The position numbers and the translations under genes were made by a program. Below the pieces are notes generated by a model. It was not told the origin of the DNA. It searched no databases and saw nothing but the letters and a program-made list of their open reading frames with translations. This document shows, in pieces, positions 43,810 to 52,632 of a DNA stretch of 64,000 bases. The DNA comes from Pseudomonas fluorescens. GTDB lineage: Bacteria; Pseudomonadota; Gammaproteobacteria; Pseudomonadales; Pseudomonadaceae. How positions within the stretch are numbered: position 1 is the stretch's first letter; the number at the start of each line of letters is the position of its first letter. The stretch lies in assembly GCF_902498065.1 (NCBI RefSeq), contig NZ_CABVIR010000001.1, forward strand, positions 1,364,001 to 1,428,000, read 5' to 3'.

Positions 43810-44165
43810 AGGCTGGGCGTATGAGCGAAGAGGACGTCGCGCAGTTCTGTCTCGCGCTACCGGGTGCGCGGGAAGATTACAAATGGGGAGGCGTGCGGGT
43901 GTTTTCGATTGCCGGGAACAAGATGTTCGCCCTGCAAAACCTGCGGGGCGACTCGTTGGCGTTCAAGGTCGACAAGGATCTGTTTCTGGGGCATTGCGAC
44001 CGCCCGGGAATTCATCCGGCGCCCTATCTGGCGCGGGCCCAGTGGATCATCATGCAAACGCCCTACCCGCTGGGCAGCGAAGAACTGCAAGGGCTGCTGC
44101 AACGTTCTCATCAACTGGTGGTGAGCAAACTGCCCAAACGCACGCAGGTCGGGCTGCTGCTTTAA
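43806..44165 (+). CDS. MmcQ/YjbR family DNA-binding-like protein
   Basis: 119 residues. EDVAQFCLALPGAREDYKWG, ALQNLRGDSLAFKVDKD and the ending LVVSKLPKRTQ identify the YjbR/MmcQ fold, which resembles cyanobacterial CyaY-like and DNA-binding structures but has no firm function. ATG 43806 overlaps the LysR stop codon (ATGA); ATG 43821 is an alternative start. The coupling suggests that it is coexpressed with the regulator. It ends 4 bases inside the convergent DUF1294 gene. Confidence 0.85.
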   Translation: MKAGRMSEEDVAQFCLALPGAREDYKWGGVRVFSIAGNKMFALQNLRGDSLAFKVDKDLFLGHCDRPGIHPAPYLARAQWIIMQTPYPLGSEELQGLLQRSHQLVVSKLPKRTQVGLLL

Positions 44166-44587
44166 AGCAGCGCCAGATTGGCGCCGAGGAACAGTTGATC
44201 GATCCAGAACACTTGATGCAGCAGCACGATCACCCAGAACAGCAACTGAAACGACACTTTGCGGGTCTTGTGCCGAAACACCTGCTGAGCCAGCAACGCA
44301 CCCGGCCAGCCACCAGCGAGTTCCACCGCATGCAAAACGTTCTCCGGCGTGCGCCAGCGGTCGGTCCGGGCCTTGCGTTTGTCGCTCCAGTAAAGGAAGA
44401 ACGCGAGCACGCTGACGATGCCGTAGGCCGCCAGGGGAATCAGCGAAATCCCTCGCAACCAGAACGACATCGAGCCGAACAACGGCAGCGCACACACCAT
44501 CGCGAACACCAGCAGTTTCAACCGTGGGTTCTGGATCCCGCCCCCGGACCGGCCTCCGGGATGGTTGCGTGCGCTGGCGTCACTCAT
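44162..44587 (-). CDS. DUF1294 inner-membrane protein
   Basis: 141 residues with about four hydrophobic segments ([60 protein letters not shown]). The motif [20 protein letters not shown] followed by [20 protein letters not shown] defines DUF1294, often found C-terminal to a cold-shock domain; here the cold-shock part is missing. Its start overlaps the uppP stop (ATGA), so it is translated with uppP. Confidence 0.87.
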   Translation of the reverse strand: MSDASARNHPGGRSGGGIQNPRLKLLVFAMVCALPLFGSMSFWLRGISLIPLAAYGIVSVLAFFLYWSDKRKARTDRWRTPENVLHAVELAGGWPGALLAQQVFRHKTRKVSFQLLFWVIVLLHQVFWIDQLFLGANLALL

Positions 44588-45414
44588 GGCTTGACCGCGG
44601 TCCAGTCAACCCAGCCAAACTGCCAGGTGGCAAGAATGACCAGGCCAAATGCAATGCGATACCAGGCGAACGCCGCGTAGCTGTGGCTGGCGATGAACTT
44701 GAGCAAGCCCCTGACGGCAATCATGGCGAATATGAACGCGGTGACGAAGCCGAGGGCAAACACCGGCAAATCAGCCGGGACGAACAGGTCGCGATACTTG
44801 TAGCCCGAGTACACCGCCGCACCGACCATGGTCGGCATCGCCAGGAAGAACGAAAACTCGGTGGCCGTTTTTCGCGACAGCCCGAACAGCAAGCCGCCAA
44901 TGATCGTCGAGCCTGAACGCGAGGTACCCGGAATCATTGCCAGGCACTGGGCGAAGCCGATTTTCAAGGCATCTTTCCAGGTGATCTCGTCGACGGTTTC
45001 GGCATGCACTTCATGCTGGCGCTGCTCCGCCCACAACATCACGATACCGCCCACGACCAATGCCGTGGCGACGGTAATCGGGTTAAACAGGTAATGGTGG
45101 ATCAGGTCGGCGAAAATCACCCCCAGGACCACGGCCGGCATGAAGGCAATCAGCAGGTTGGCGGTAAAGCGACGGGCGCCGGGCTGCGTCGGCAAACCGA
45201 TGACGACATCGAGAATCTTGCGGCGAAACTCCCACACCACCGCGAGGATCGCCCCAAGCTGGATAATGATGTTGAACGCCATGGCCCGCTCGCCGCCGAA
45301 GTTGAGCAAGTCGGCCACGATGATCTGGTGTCCGGTACTGGAAATGGGCAAAAACTCCGTAAGCCCCTCTACAACGCCAAGTATCAATGCCTGAAAGGCG
45401 GTCCAAAGATCCAT
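44584..45414 (-). CDS. uppP: undecaprenyl-diphosphatase
   Basis: 276 residues, strongly hydrophobic. The two catalytic signatures are intact: [18 protein letters not shown] near the N terminus and [10 protein letters not shown] near residue 175. It dephosphorylates undecaprenyl diphosphate to recycle the carrier for peptidoglycan and other surface polymers, and confers bacitracin tolerance. ATG 45414 follows GGGGGA. The longer upstream frame is not supported. It forms an operon with the DUF1294 gene. Confidence 0.94.
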   Translation of the reverse strand: MDLWTAFQALILGVVEGLTEFLPISSTGHQIIVADLLNFGGERAMAFNIIIQLGAILAVVWEFRRKILDVVIGLPTQPGARRFTANLLIAFMPAVVLGVIFADLIHHYLFNPITVATALVVGGIVMLWAEQRQHEVHAETVDEITWKDALKIGFAQCLAMIPGTSRSGSTIIGGLLFGLSRKTATEFSFFLAMPTMVGAAVYSGYKYRDLFVPADLPVFALGFVTAFIFAMIAVRGLLKFIASHSYAAFAWYRIAFGLVILATWQFGWVDWTAVKP

Positions 45415-45707
45415 CAATCCCCCAAAAAGCAATGCACTGCGGCATGCCCCGTTAATATTTTCCAAAACATTGACTGCGATCATCGTCGCTGCAACCCGAC
45501 GCGCACAGAATCCAGACGGAACCGTAAACATTCCGTGAAAAATCAACTTGGATTCAGGTTTTTCCGTGCGGGGCCGAAATCCTATCAGACAAGGCCGAAT
45601 AACGCTGCCACGTTATTGGACTTGGGTCGGATATGCCCGATCGGCAAAATGTGGTTGGATGCTGGCGGTCGTTTATTACAAGAAAAAGAAACAGGAGTGA
45701 CAGCGTT

Positions 45708-47342
45708 ATGAACAGCTTGCGCAATATGTCGATCAGCCGGCGTCTGTGGCTGATTTTGATCGTGGCCGTCATGATGCTTTTGACGTTGGGCGTGTTGATG
45801 CTCAAACAGATTCACGAGGACCTGTATCAAGCCAAGGCGCAGAAAACCCAGCACGTCGTGCAGACGGCCAGCGGCATTCTGACCTACTACCACGGGCTCG
45901 AAACCGCCGGCACGCTGACGCGCGAAGCCGCACAAAAACAGGCACTGACCACCGTTCGCGGCCTGCGCTATGACCAGAACGAGTACTTCTGGATCAACGA
46001 CCTGACGCCGGTGATGATCATGCATCCGGTCAACCCGAAGCTCGATGGCCAGAACCTCTCGGCGATCCGCGACCCCGACGGGTTTGCGCTGTTCAATGAA
46101 ATGGTCGCCCTCGCCAAGGCCAAGGGCGCCGGCCCGATCGACTATCGTTGGCCGAAACCGGGCGCCAGCGATCCGGTCGCAAAAACCTCCTACGTCAAAC
46201 TCTTCGAGCCGTGGGGCTGGGTGATCGGCTCGGGTGTGTACATCGATGACATGCAAGCCGAGTTCATGGGCCAGGTCTGGAAAGCGACAGTCGTCGGGCT
46301 GGTGATCGCCGCCATCATGGCGCTGCTGGTGATCCTGATTGCCCGCAGCATCGTCCGTCCGCTGCAGGACACCGTGAACGCCATGGCCAACATCGCCAGC
46401 GGCGAGAGCGATCTGACTCGCAGCCTCGACACCCACGGCCAGGACGAAGTCACGCAGCTGGCACGTCACTTCAATGCGTTCACCGCCAAGCTACGACAGG
46501 TGATCAGCGAATTGCAGGTGTCTGCCAGCGCCCTGGGCCAGTCGTCCAGCGAACTGGGCAACGACGCCGCCCAGGCCCAGCAACGAAGTCAGCAGCAATC
46601 GCAACAGATGGAACTGGTGGCCACGGCCATCAATGAAGTGACCTATGGCGTGCAGGACGTGGCGAAGAATGCCGAGCACGCCGCGAGTGAAATGCGCGAT
46701 GCCGAGTCTCAGGCACAGCAGGGCCAGGTCAACATCGACAGCAGCCTGCAACAAATCGACAAGCTGTCTTCAACGATTGATCAGGCCGTGGAGGTCATCC
46801 GTACCCTCTCCGCAGAAAGCACCCAGATCGGCAGCGTCCTGGAAGTGATCCGCTCTATCGCCGAGCAAACCAACCTGCTGGCCCTCAACGCGGCCATCGA
46901 AGCTGCCCGTGCCGGTGAGCAAGGGCGCGGGTTTGCCGTCGTGGCCGATGAGGTGCGCCTGCTGGCCCAGCGCACGCAGAAGTCCACCGCCGAGATCCAG
47001 GCAATGATCGAACGCCTGCAAAGCCACTCTGAAGCGGCGGTCAAGGTCATCGGCGACAGCAGTCGCGCCTCGCAACTGACTATCGAACAGGCCGGCCTCG
47101 CCGGTGCGAGCCTGAATGCCATTGGCCAGGCACTGCGCAACCTCAACGGGCTGAACGCATCCATTGCCAGCGCCACTCTGCAACAGGCCCATGTGGTCGA
47201 AGACATCAACCAGAACGTGACCCAGGCGGCCGGTTTGTCCCACAGCACGGCGCTGGCGGCAGAACAGTCGAGCGTGGCGAGCGTCCACCTCAAGGAATTG
47301 AGCGAGCAACTGAACGGGTTGCTCAAGCAATTCCGGGTGTAG
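45708..47342 (+). CDS. methyl-accepting chemotaxis protein with single Cache domain
   Basis: 544 residues. A first membrane segment ([20 protein letters not shown]) and a periplasmic sCache_2-type domain ([20 protein letters not shown] ... [13 protein letters not shown]) are followed by a second membrane segment (about 195-220), HAMP, and a methyl-accepting signalling domain with the hairpin [20 protein letters not shown]. Cache_2 receptors often bind small organic acids. There is no C-terminal CheR-docking pentapeptide. ATG 45708 has AGGAG. Divergent from uppP. Confidence 0.93.
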   Translation: MNSLRNMSISRRLWLILIVAVMMLLTLGVLMLKQIHEDLYQAKAQKTQHVVQTASGILTYYHGLETAGTLTREAAQKQALTTVRGLRYDQNEYFWINDLTPVMIMHPVNPKLDGQNLSAIRDPDGFALFNEMVALAKAKGAGPIDYRWPKPGASDPVAKTSYVKLFEPWGWVIGSGVYIDDMQAEFMGQVWKATVVGLVIAAIMALLVILIARSIVRPLQDTVNAMANIASGESDLTRSLDTHGQDEVTQLARHFNAFTAKLRQVISELQVSASALGQSSSELGNDAAQAQQRSQQQSQQMELVATAINEVTYGVQDVAKNAEHAASEMRDAESQAQQGQVNIDSSLQQIDKLSSTIDQAVEVIRTLSAESTQIGSVLEVIRSIAEQTNLLALNAAIEAARAGEQGRGFAVVADEVRLLAQRTQKSTAEIQAMIERLQSHSEAAVKVIGDSSRASQLTIEQAGLAGASLNAIGQALRNLNGLNASIASATLQQAHVVEDINQNVTQAAGLSHSTALAAEQSSVASVHLKELSEQLNGLLKQFRV

Positions 47343-47344
47343 AC

Positions 47345-47406
47345 GCCAGGCTTGCCGGCGATGGCGACCATGAAATCGCCATCGCCGGCAAGCCGGGCTC
47401 CTACAG
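47345..47406. repeat. REP pair
   Basis: CCAGGCTTGCCGGCGATGGC and an inverted CCATCGCCGGCAAGCCGGGC copy, about 12 bases apart, between the chemoreceptor and pnuC; may serve as the receptor's transcript end. Confidence 0.8.
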
Positions 47407-47500
47407 GTCAGCGGGTGCATTCTCCCTCCCCATCACAATCCCATCCGCCACAATCCGGGTACAATCCGACCCCCCTCTTCGTCTCCTCCAAGGAACCTCC

Positions 47501-48064
47501 ATGTCCGGGCTTGAACTGTTTGCCGCCGCCCTCGGTGTCATTGCCGTCTGGTTGACGGTCAAACAGAATCCTTGGTGCTGGCCGATCGGCCTGGTCATGG
47601 TGTTGCTTTACAGCTGGGTCTTTTTTGAAGTGAAGCTGTATTCGGACATGCTATTGCAGGTGATCTACGCCGCATTGCAGCTCTATGGCTGGTGGCAGTG
47701 GACGCGTGCCGGGGATGCGCGACAAGGGCGGCAGGTCAGCCGCCTCGGGGGCAAATCGATTACGACAAGTCTGGCCATCGGAGCCCTCGGCAGTCTGCTG
47801 CTCGGCGCGGCCATGGCGCACTGGACGGATGCCGCCCAGCCCTGGCTCGATGCGGCGTTGACTGGCTTCAGCCTGGTGGCACAGGTCTGGATGGCGCAAA
47901 AGCGCGTTCAATGCTGGCCCCTGTGGATCACCCTGGATGTGATTTTCGTCGGTCTCTTCATCTATAAGGGCATGTACTTGACCGCCGGGCTCTATGCGCT
48001 GTTTACCCTGATTGCCGTACAGGGCTGGCGGGAATGGCGGGCTGATCCGGCATTGCGCACATGA
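47501..48064 (+). CDS. pnuC: nicotinamide riboside transporter
   Basis: 187 residues with about seven hydrophobic segments. WLTVKQNPWCWPIGLVMVLL and LQLYGWWQWTRAG contain the conserved aromatic residues (WxxW) that form the PnuC substrate site. It moves nicotinamide riboside across the inner membrane, with trapping by phosphorylation. The next gene, a kinase starting at an ATGA overlap, supplies that step. A CCAAGGA site precedes the start. Confidence 0.92.
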   Translation: MSGLELFAAALGVIAVWLTVKQNPWCWPIGLVMVLLYSWVFFEVKLYSDMLLQVIYAALQLYGWWQWTRAGDARQGRQVSRLGGKSITTSLAIGALGSLLLGAAMAHWTDAAQPWLDAALTGFSLVAQVWMAQKRVQCWPLWITLDVIFVGLFIYKGMYLTAGLYALFTLIAVQGWREWRADPALRT

Positions 48065-48585
48065 AAGTCCTGGTACTCACCGGTCCCGAATCCAGCGGCA
48101 AGAGCTGGCTCGCAGCCGAGTTGCAAGCGCATTTCGGCGGGGTTCTGGTCGACGAATATGTGCGCCGGTTCATCGAGCAGAACCCTAGAGATACCTGCCT
48201 GGCCGATGTTCCCGACATTGCCCGTGGGCAATTGCAGTGCGAAGACGAGGCCCGCACCCGGCGGCCACGGCTGCTGATTCTCGACACTCACTTGCTGAGC
48301 AACATTCTCTGGAGCCAGACGCTGTTTGGCGATTGCCCGCCATGGATTGAGCAAGCACTGTTGACTCGGCAGTACGATTTGCACCTGTTGCTGTCGCCTG
48401 AACAGGTCGACTGGACGGACGATGGTCAGCGCTGCCAACCCGATTTGAGTGAGCGCCGGGCATTTTTCGACGCGACCCTGACCTGGCTCCAAACCCATGA
48501 ACAACCGTTCCAGATACTGCGGGGAAACTGGGCGGAGCGCCGTCACCACGCACTGCAAGCCGTCACGCTACTGCTCGGCCCCTGA
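48061..48585 (+). CDS. NadR-type nicotinamide riboside kinase
   Basis: 174 residues. Walker A is LTGPESSGKSWLAAEL; VDEYVRRFIEQNPRD and LLILDTHLLSNILWSQ follow as in the kinase domain of NadR. The N-terminal HTH and nucleotidyltransferase domains of enterobacterial NadR are absent, so this is a kinase only. It should convert nicotinamide riboside to NMN, trapping what PnuC imports. The start overlaps the pnuC stop by 4 bases. Confidence 0.88.
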   Translation: MKVLVLTGPESSGKSWLAAELQAHFGGVLVDEYVRRFIEQNPRDTCLADVPDIARGQLQCEDEARTRRPRLLILDTHLLSNILWSQTLFGDCPPWIEQALLTRQYDLHLLLSPEQVDWTDDGQRCQPDLSERRAFFDATLTWLQTHEQPFQILRGNWAERRHHALQAVTLLLGP

Positions 48586-48606
48586 CCCTGTTTTTGGGGC
48601 CTTTTC
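48577..48606 (+). terminator. terminator overlapping the end of the NadR-type kinase gene
   Basis: GGCCCC (48577-48582) pairs with GGGGCC (48596-48601), followed by TTTT. The stem includes the last codons of the gene, separating the NAD salvage genes from the fap operon. Confidence 0.75.
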
Positions 48607-48942
48607 CCCAGCGTTTCCCCTGTTGAGGGGGAAAAGTGTCCGTCTCTGATACACACCTTGCACCCAAAACAGGCCGTTTCAGCGGCCTGTGCGGTCTTGG
48701 TGCGCAAAGTGTCAAGGTTGTGAAACACCTCCGCGCAAACCCTTGTTCTAGAGCATTGCGCCCACTTTGTTCAGTTGCAGGTGCGAGGCGTTGTCTCAAT
48801 CGTGAAACAGCCTAGACACCACCTTCCCGGACAAAACTTGCAAGCTATTGAATTAAAACAATAATCCAAAAGCGGCACAGCTTTCGCTCTCTCCTTCACA
48901 ACGCTGACTAGGGCCAGCCCACAAGAAGAAGGAATTGCCGCC
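48586..48942 (+). promoter_or_regulatory. 357-base fap regulatory region
   Basis: No gene is apparent. It contains the sigma-54-type promoter at 48873 and two related imperfect inverted repeats, GTGTCAAGGTTGTGAAACAC (48709-48728) and TTGTCTCAATCGTGAAACAG (48791-48810), both ending in TGAAACA. Their distance upstream of the promoter (about 165 and 80 bases) suits enhancer sites for a bacterial enhancer-binding protein. Confidence 0.5.
48873..48887 (+). promoter_or_regulatory. candidate sigma-54 promoter of fap operon
   Basis: CGGCACAGCTTTCGC fits the -24/-12 pattern (TGGCAC-N5-TTGC) with the GG and GC pairs 12 bases apart; two mismatches to consensus. It lies 56 bases before the fapA GTG. A sigma-54 activator is encoded at the other end of the operon. 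Confidence 0.55.
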
Positions 48943-49389
48943 GTGGGGACTATCAATAAAGGTTTGACCTGCCTCCTGCTGATCGGATGTGCCGCCAGCT
49001 CGCTACTCAGCTTCACCGCTCAGGCAGAGGGCGATGGCATCATTGTGCTGACTCGTGATGTCAAGCCTGTTCACTTCGGCCGTACCGGTGGCAAGGATCC
49101 CAACCCGACCACCGTCAATGCCAATCCATCCAGCCGCGTCAATCAGAACATTGCCAATAACGAGTTGAGCGACGGTGACTTCGCCGGCGTATCCAGCGGC
49201 TCTTCCATTCGCAACACCGTCATCCCGAATGGCAGCATTCACGGCCTCAACGTAGTCAACAACCCCAACGGCATGTCTGGCATGGGCGCCGGCCACGGCG
49301 GCGGCAGTGGCAGCGCGATTTCGGGAACCATCAACCGTGCCATGGGTTCCGGCCTCGCCCCATTGGGCAGACTGGCTGGAGGTCAATGA
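48943..49389 (+). CDS. fapA: FapA, periplasmic amyloid-associated protein
   Basis: 148 residues starting at GTG 48943, with AAGGAA upstream. A signal peptide (LTCLLLIGCAASSLLSFTAQ) leads to a short mature protein rich in Gly, Asn and Ser (SSRVNQNIANNELSDGDFAG, GMGAGHGGGSGSAISG). Position and size fit FapA, thought to chaperone FapB and FapC in the periplasm and affect the composition of the fibre. fapB follows after a single base. Confidence 0.85.
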   Translation: MGTINKGLTCLLLIGCAASSLLSFTAQAEGDGIIVLTRDVKPVHFGRTGGKDPNPTTVNANPSSRVNQNIANNELSDGDFAGVSSGSSIRNTVIPNGSIHGLNVVNNPNGMSGMGAGHGGGSGSAISGTINRAMGSGLAPLGRLAGGQ

Positions 49390-49390
49390 C

Positions 49391-49969
49391 ATGAATCGTA
49401 CCCTCCTGCTCCTTGCCATGTTCGCCTGCACCACTGCAATGGCTGACTCCAGCGTCAGTACGGTGAACACCGCCAATATTCAAAACTCCGGCACGCAATA
49501 CAGAGGCAACTACAACGTCAACCAGGCGGCCGGTGACCAGCAGCAACAAACCAACGTTCGTGCAATCGCCATCGGCACCGAAGCCGCTGCGATCACTGGC
49601 GTAAACCAGCGAATCGATACCCCCGCCAACCGGTCAATGAACGCGACCACCACCATCGGCGGCACCTCTTTCAGTAATGGCAACGGAGTTCTGGGCGTCA
49701 ACCAGAGCGCCGGGGCCAACAACCAGATGGCCAACGTCATGCGCATCAGCATCAGTGCCGGGCCGCAAGCCGTTGACGATAGCGCCCTTTCTCAACAGAA
49801 CGTGGCGTTGCTACCAAGCTCAGGAGCAACTGGCACCCCAATCGGCAGTCGCCAGGTCGTTACCAGCGACCAGGCCTTCACCGGCAGCCGGGGCGTGATT
49901 CAGGTGAACCAGAGTGCTGGGGTGGGGAACCGAATGGCTAACACCCTGAGCATCCGGGTCGCTGACTGA
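49391..49969 (+). CDS. fapB: FapB, minor amyloid subunit / nucleator
   Basis: 192 residues with a signal peptide (TLLLLAMFACTTAMA). It carries three imperfect repeats ending in the amyloid motif NVNQAAGDQQQQTN, GVNQSAGANNQMAN and QVNQSAGVGNRMAN, each followed by a beta strand (VRAIAIG, VMRISIS, LSIRVAD). FapB is regarded as the fibre nucleator in Pseudomonas. GGAGG precedes ATG 49391. Gln/Asn content is high, as expected for an amyloid core. Confidence 0.9.
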   Translation: MNRTLLLLAMFACTTAMADSSVSTVNTANIQNSGTQYRGNYNVNQAAGDQQQQTNVRAIAIGTEAAAITGVNQRIDTPANRSMNATTTIGGTSFSNGNGVLGVNQSAGANNQMANVMRISISAGPQAVDDSALSQQNVALLPSSGATGTPIGSRQVVTSDQAFTGSRGVIQVNQSAGVGNRMANTLSIRVAD

Positions 49970-50032
49970 CCCAAACGCAGTGCGATTAGAAAGTACCAAT
50001 ACTTAACCAACTAATAAGCACGGAGAAACACC

Positions 50033-51055
50033 ATGAAACCTACAATGGCTCTCAAACCACTGGTTTTCGCTCTGGCAGCAGTGATGGCAATCGCAGCACA
50101 AGCTAACGGGCGTGACGATAATAACGGTCATGGTAACGGGCATGGCAACGGGCATGGCAACAACCATGGTCCTCGGGGCCCAAGCCTTGAAACTCTGCTG
50201 TCAATCACTGCGGGCGCTGGGGCTGCCGTCATTGACACTCAAAGCAGCCAACGCAACAACGTCTCGAACCAAGGCACCAAAAACGACGCCAAAGTCGACG
50301 GCTCGCTCAATGGTTCCAACGGCAACATGGGCGCCAACGTTGCAGCTGGCGACGGCAACCAACAAGACAACGCCGCGGCACTGGCCACTGCTGACGAAAG
50401 GTTCATCTTCGGCTCCGCCGTCGCTGTTTCCAGCGCCACACAAACCAACACCAACAACACGGTCAACAACTGGTCCAGTACCAACACTGCCAACCTGAAC
50501 AACGCTGCCAACAACGGCTCCGGCAACATCGGTGTCAACGTGGCGGCCGGCAACTTCAACCAACAGAAAAACAACCTGGCGATCGCTGTATCGGGTGGAC
50601 GTGTAGCAACAGCTGCTGCGTCGGCCAACCAAACCTCCAGCGGGCTGACAGTCAACAACTACGGCACCCAGGTCTACAAAAAAGATACCTTGGTCGGTAC
50701 CTTTAATGCGGCTGGCGTGTTCGTAGCCGCAGGCACTGCCACTACCCGTGATGACGATCATGGTCATGGCAATGGTCACGGCAATGACTACAGAGGCGGC
50801 GGCAACAACGGTGGTGGTCATGGTGACAACGACACCTCTGACTTCGTGGCTGTAGGCGTATTCGGCCTGGCTGGCGTATACACCCAACAAGTGATGACTC
50901 CAGACGGCTGGAAAAACCCTGTCACCAACACTGCCAACATGACCAACTCGATGAACGGGATGTCCGGCAACAGTGGCGTCAACGTATCGGCTGGCGTAGG
51001 CAACCAACAAAGCAACTCGCTGTCCATCGCCGCAGGCTGCAGAGCCTGCCTGTAA
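50033..51055 (+). CDS. fapC: FapC, major functional amyloid subunit
   Basis: 340 residues with a signal peptide ending near AAQA. Three amyloid repeats: about 71-118 (GANVAAGDGNQQDN), 136-185 (GVNVAAGNFNQQKN) and 283-334 (GVNVSAGVGNQQSN), separated by linkers of unequal length. The protein ends in CRACL, the conserved CxxC of FapC. Unusual His/Gly-rich tracts lie at residues 31-46 and 241-266. FapC polymerises on the cell surface into fibres that strengthen biofilm. GGAG precedes the start. Confidence 0.94.
   Translation: MKPTMALKPLVFALAAVMAIAAQANGRDDNNGHGNGHGNGHGNNHGPRGPSLETLLSITAGAGAAVIDTQSSQRNNVSNQGTKNDAKVDGSLNGSNGNMGANVAAGDGNQQDNAAALATADERFIFGSAVAVSSATQTNTNNTVNNWSSTNTANLNNAANNGSGNIGVNVAAGNFNQQKNNLAIAVSGGRVATAAASANQTSSGLTVNNYGTQVYKKDTLVGTFNAAGVFVAAGTATTRDDDHGHGNGHGNDYRGGGNNGGGHGDNDTSDFVAVGVFGLAGVYTQQVMTPDGWKNPVTNTANMTNSMNGMSGNSGVNVSAGVGNQQSNSLSIAAGCRACL
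50123..50170 (+). repeat. four tandem 12-base repeats in fapC encoding NGHG
   Basis: Four near-identical 12-base units (AACGGTCATGGT, AACGGGCATGGC twice, AACAACCATGGT) encode NGHG NGHG NGHG NNHG. A repeat of this kind can change copy number by slippage without shifting the frame. Confidence 0.8.
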
Positions 51056-51069
51056 CCGCGATCGAAACG

Positions 51070-51092
51070 AAAGCCCCGGAAACGGGGCTTTT
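51070..51092 (+). terminator. intra-operon terminator between fapC and fapD
   Basis: AAAGCCCCG, loop GAAA, CGGGGCTTTT: a 9-bp stem closed by a GNRA tetraloop and followed by four T residues, 15 bases after the fapC stop. Probably a partial terminator. Confidence 0.85.
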
Positions 51093-51118
51093 CCTCAGTC
51101 CGCAAAGGCGTATCGATC

Positions 51119-51799
51119 ATGCGTAAGACTGCCCTTTTCGCCCTCCTCTGCCTGTCTGGCCTGACTCAGGCCGCACAGATGCCTGTGGCCGCCTTGCCTG
51201 GCGGCGTGCTGATCTACAAAGACGTGCAGAGTGTGCGTGAGCGCAAGTTCACCGACATCGTCGAACAAAAAACCGATTTCAGCTGCGGCGCCGCCGCACT
51301 GGCAACGATTTTACGCCAGGCCTATTGGCTCGACGTCGATGAAGAGCACGTCATCAAAGGCATGCTGGTCAACGCTGACCAGGACCTTGTTCGCACTCAA
51401 GGTTTCTCCATGCTGGACATGAAGCGCTACGTAGAAAGCATCGGCATGCGTGCACGGGGCTACAAGATCCCACCTGAAAAGCTGGATGCAGTCACTATTC
51501 CGGTGGTGGTACTGATGGATATTCGCGGCTACAAGCATTTCGTGGTGTTGCAGCGCTCAGACAAAAACTGGGTCTATATCGGCGACCCGGTACTCGGTCA
51601 CAAACGCTTCTCCCACGATGACTTTGTCAAAGGTTGGAACGGCATCGTTTTCGCTATCGTCGGGCCCGGTTACGAAAAAACCAATGCATTACGCAGTCCA
51701 CCGGAACCCCTGACAGCCAAGAACAAGCTGGATAACTTCAACCCGGTCAAAGATGCTGAATTGATGGACTTTGGTTTCATTCAGAGCGACTTCTTTTAA
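51119..51799 (+). CDS. fapD: FapD, C39-family cysteine peptidase
   Basis: 226 residues with a signal peptide (ALFALLCLSGLTQAA). The C39 nucleophile lies in TDFSCGAAALATIL; the His is in DIRGYKHFVVLQ and the Asp in YIGDPVLGHKRF. Unlike C39 bacteriocin exporters it has no ABC or membrane domain. FapD is required for the maturation or export of Fap components in Pseudomonas. It follows fapC after the intra-operon terminator. Confidence 0.92.
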   Translation: MRKTALFALLCLSGLTQAAQMPVAALPGGVLIYKDVQSVRERKFTDIVEQKTDFSCGAAALATILRQAYWLDVDEEHVIKGMLVNADQDLVRTQGFSMLDMKRYVESIGMRARGYKIPPEKLDAVTIPVVVLMDIRGYKHFVVLQRSDKNWVYIGDPVLGHKRFSHDDFVKGWNGIVFAIVGPGYEKTNALRSPPEPLTAKNKLDNFNPVKDAELMDFGFIQSDFF

Positions 51800-51842
51800 T
51801 CGCCTACGATGTTATTCGGGCTGGATGCCCCGGGAGCAGCAA

Positions 51843-52586
51843 ATGAAAACGTCATACTTGCTGGCCGCCGCCTGCCTGGCAGCGAGCGCTTCAAGTTTTG
51901 CCAACGGATTCAAACCCATCGAAATAAGTGATCAGCAGCTCGGTGAGCTACGCGGTCGTTACGTTATGCCGGGGCGGATCATCAGCTTCGGTATTGTCAT
52001 GAGCAGTACCTGGCGCAACGCCAGTGGTGACTTGATCGGGGCGACTTCCTCGATGCAGATCCAGTCGTCTACCGTCAAACCCGAATTCTATGTTTCGACC
52101 TACAGCCAGAGCGGCGACGGCAGTACGCCCGCTCAAGGCACCGGCGTTATTGTCGGCGGCGCCGGGCTGAACGGCAGCCAGGGCGTCACGCAAAGCGTAC
52201 GTGCCGCTGGCGATGGCAACACCGCCTATAACAACGTCGGCATCAACGTCAGCGAGGGCCGACTGCCCCCTGCATTGAGCCCTGGCCAAGGCCAGTTGCT
52301 GATGAGCGGACAAACTGTGACGGGCGGCAATGCTGCGGGGAATGTGGCTATTTCCGCTACGCGCGGTGGTATCCAGATGGCCATCGCGGCCAACAACAAC
52401 CAGGGGTCCTCCATGCAACGGGTTGGCCAGGGCGGCCTGCTCCAAAACACCCAGCTACTGGGTAGCAGCAATATGGTCACCAACATGACCCAACTCAACG
52501 TAGTGCTCAATAATAACGGCCCGAGTGCAGGTGGACTGGACTGCAACCTTTCTCAACTAACCGCACTACGTTCCCTCGGATATTGA
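51843..52586 (+). CDS. fapE: FapE, extracellular fibre-associated protein
   Basis: 247 residues with a signal peptide (YLLAAACLAASASSFANG). The mature protein contains Fap-like segments such as VTQSVRAAGDGNTAYNNVGI and VAISATRGGIQMAIAANNNQ that echo the FapB/FapC repeats without a full copy. FapE is found at low level in purified Fap fibres and is secreted through FapF. GGGAG precedes ATG 51843. Confidence 0.88.
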   Translation: MKTSYLLAAACLAASASSFANGFKPIEISDQQLGELRGRYVMPGRIISFGIVMSSTWRNASGDLIGATSSMQIQSSTVKPEFYVSTYSQSGDGSTPAQGTGVIVGGAGLNGSQGVTQSVRAAGDGNTAYNNVGINVSEGRLPPALSPGQGQLLMSGQTVTGGNAAGNVAISATRGGIQMAIAANNNQGSSMQRVGQGGLLQNTQLLGSSNMVTNMTQLNVVLNNNGPSAGGLDCNLSQLTALRSLGY

Positions 52587-52632
52587 ACTACGCTGACTCT
52601 CGATCATTGGGCTTAAAGGGACGGCTTATTAC

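Noticed and set aside
48857..48864. AACAATAA upstream of fapA as an Hfq/Crc site
   Set aside because: It lies upstream of the candidate sigma-54 promoter and so would not be in the fap mRNA; likely chance in an AT-rich stretch.
51119..51799. C39 peptidase as part of a bacteriocin export system
   Set aside because: No ABC or membrane domain, no double-glycine precursor peptide, and the fapABC/EF context identifies it as FapD.
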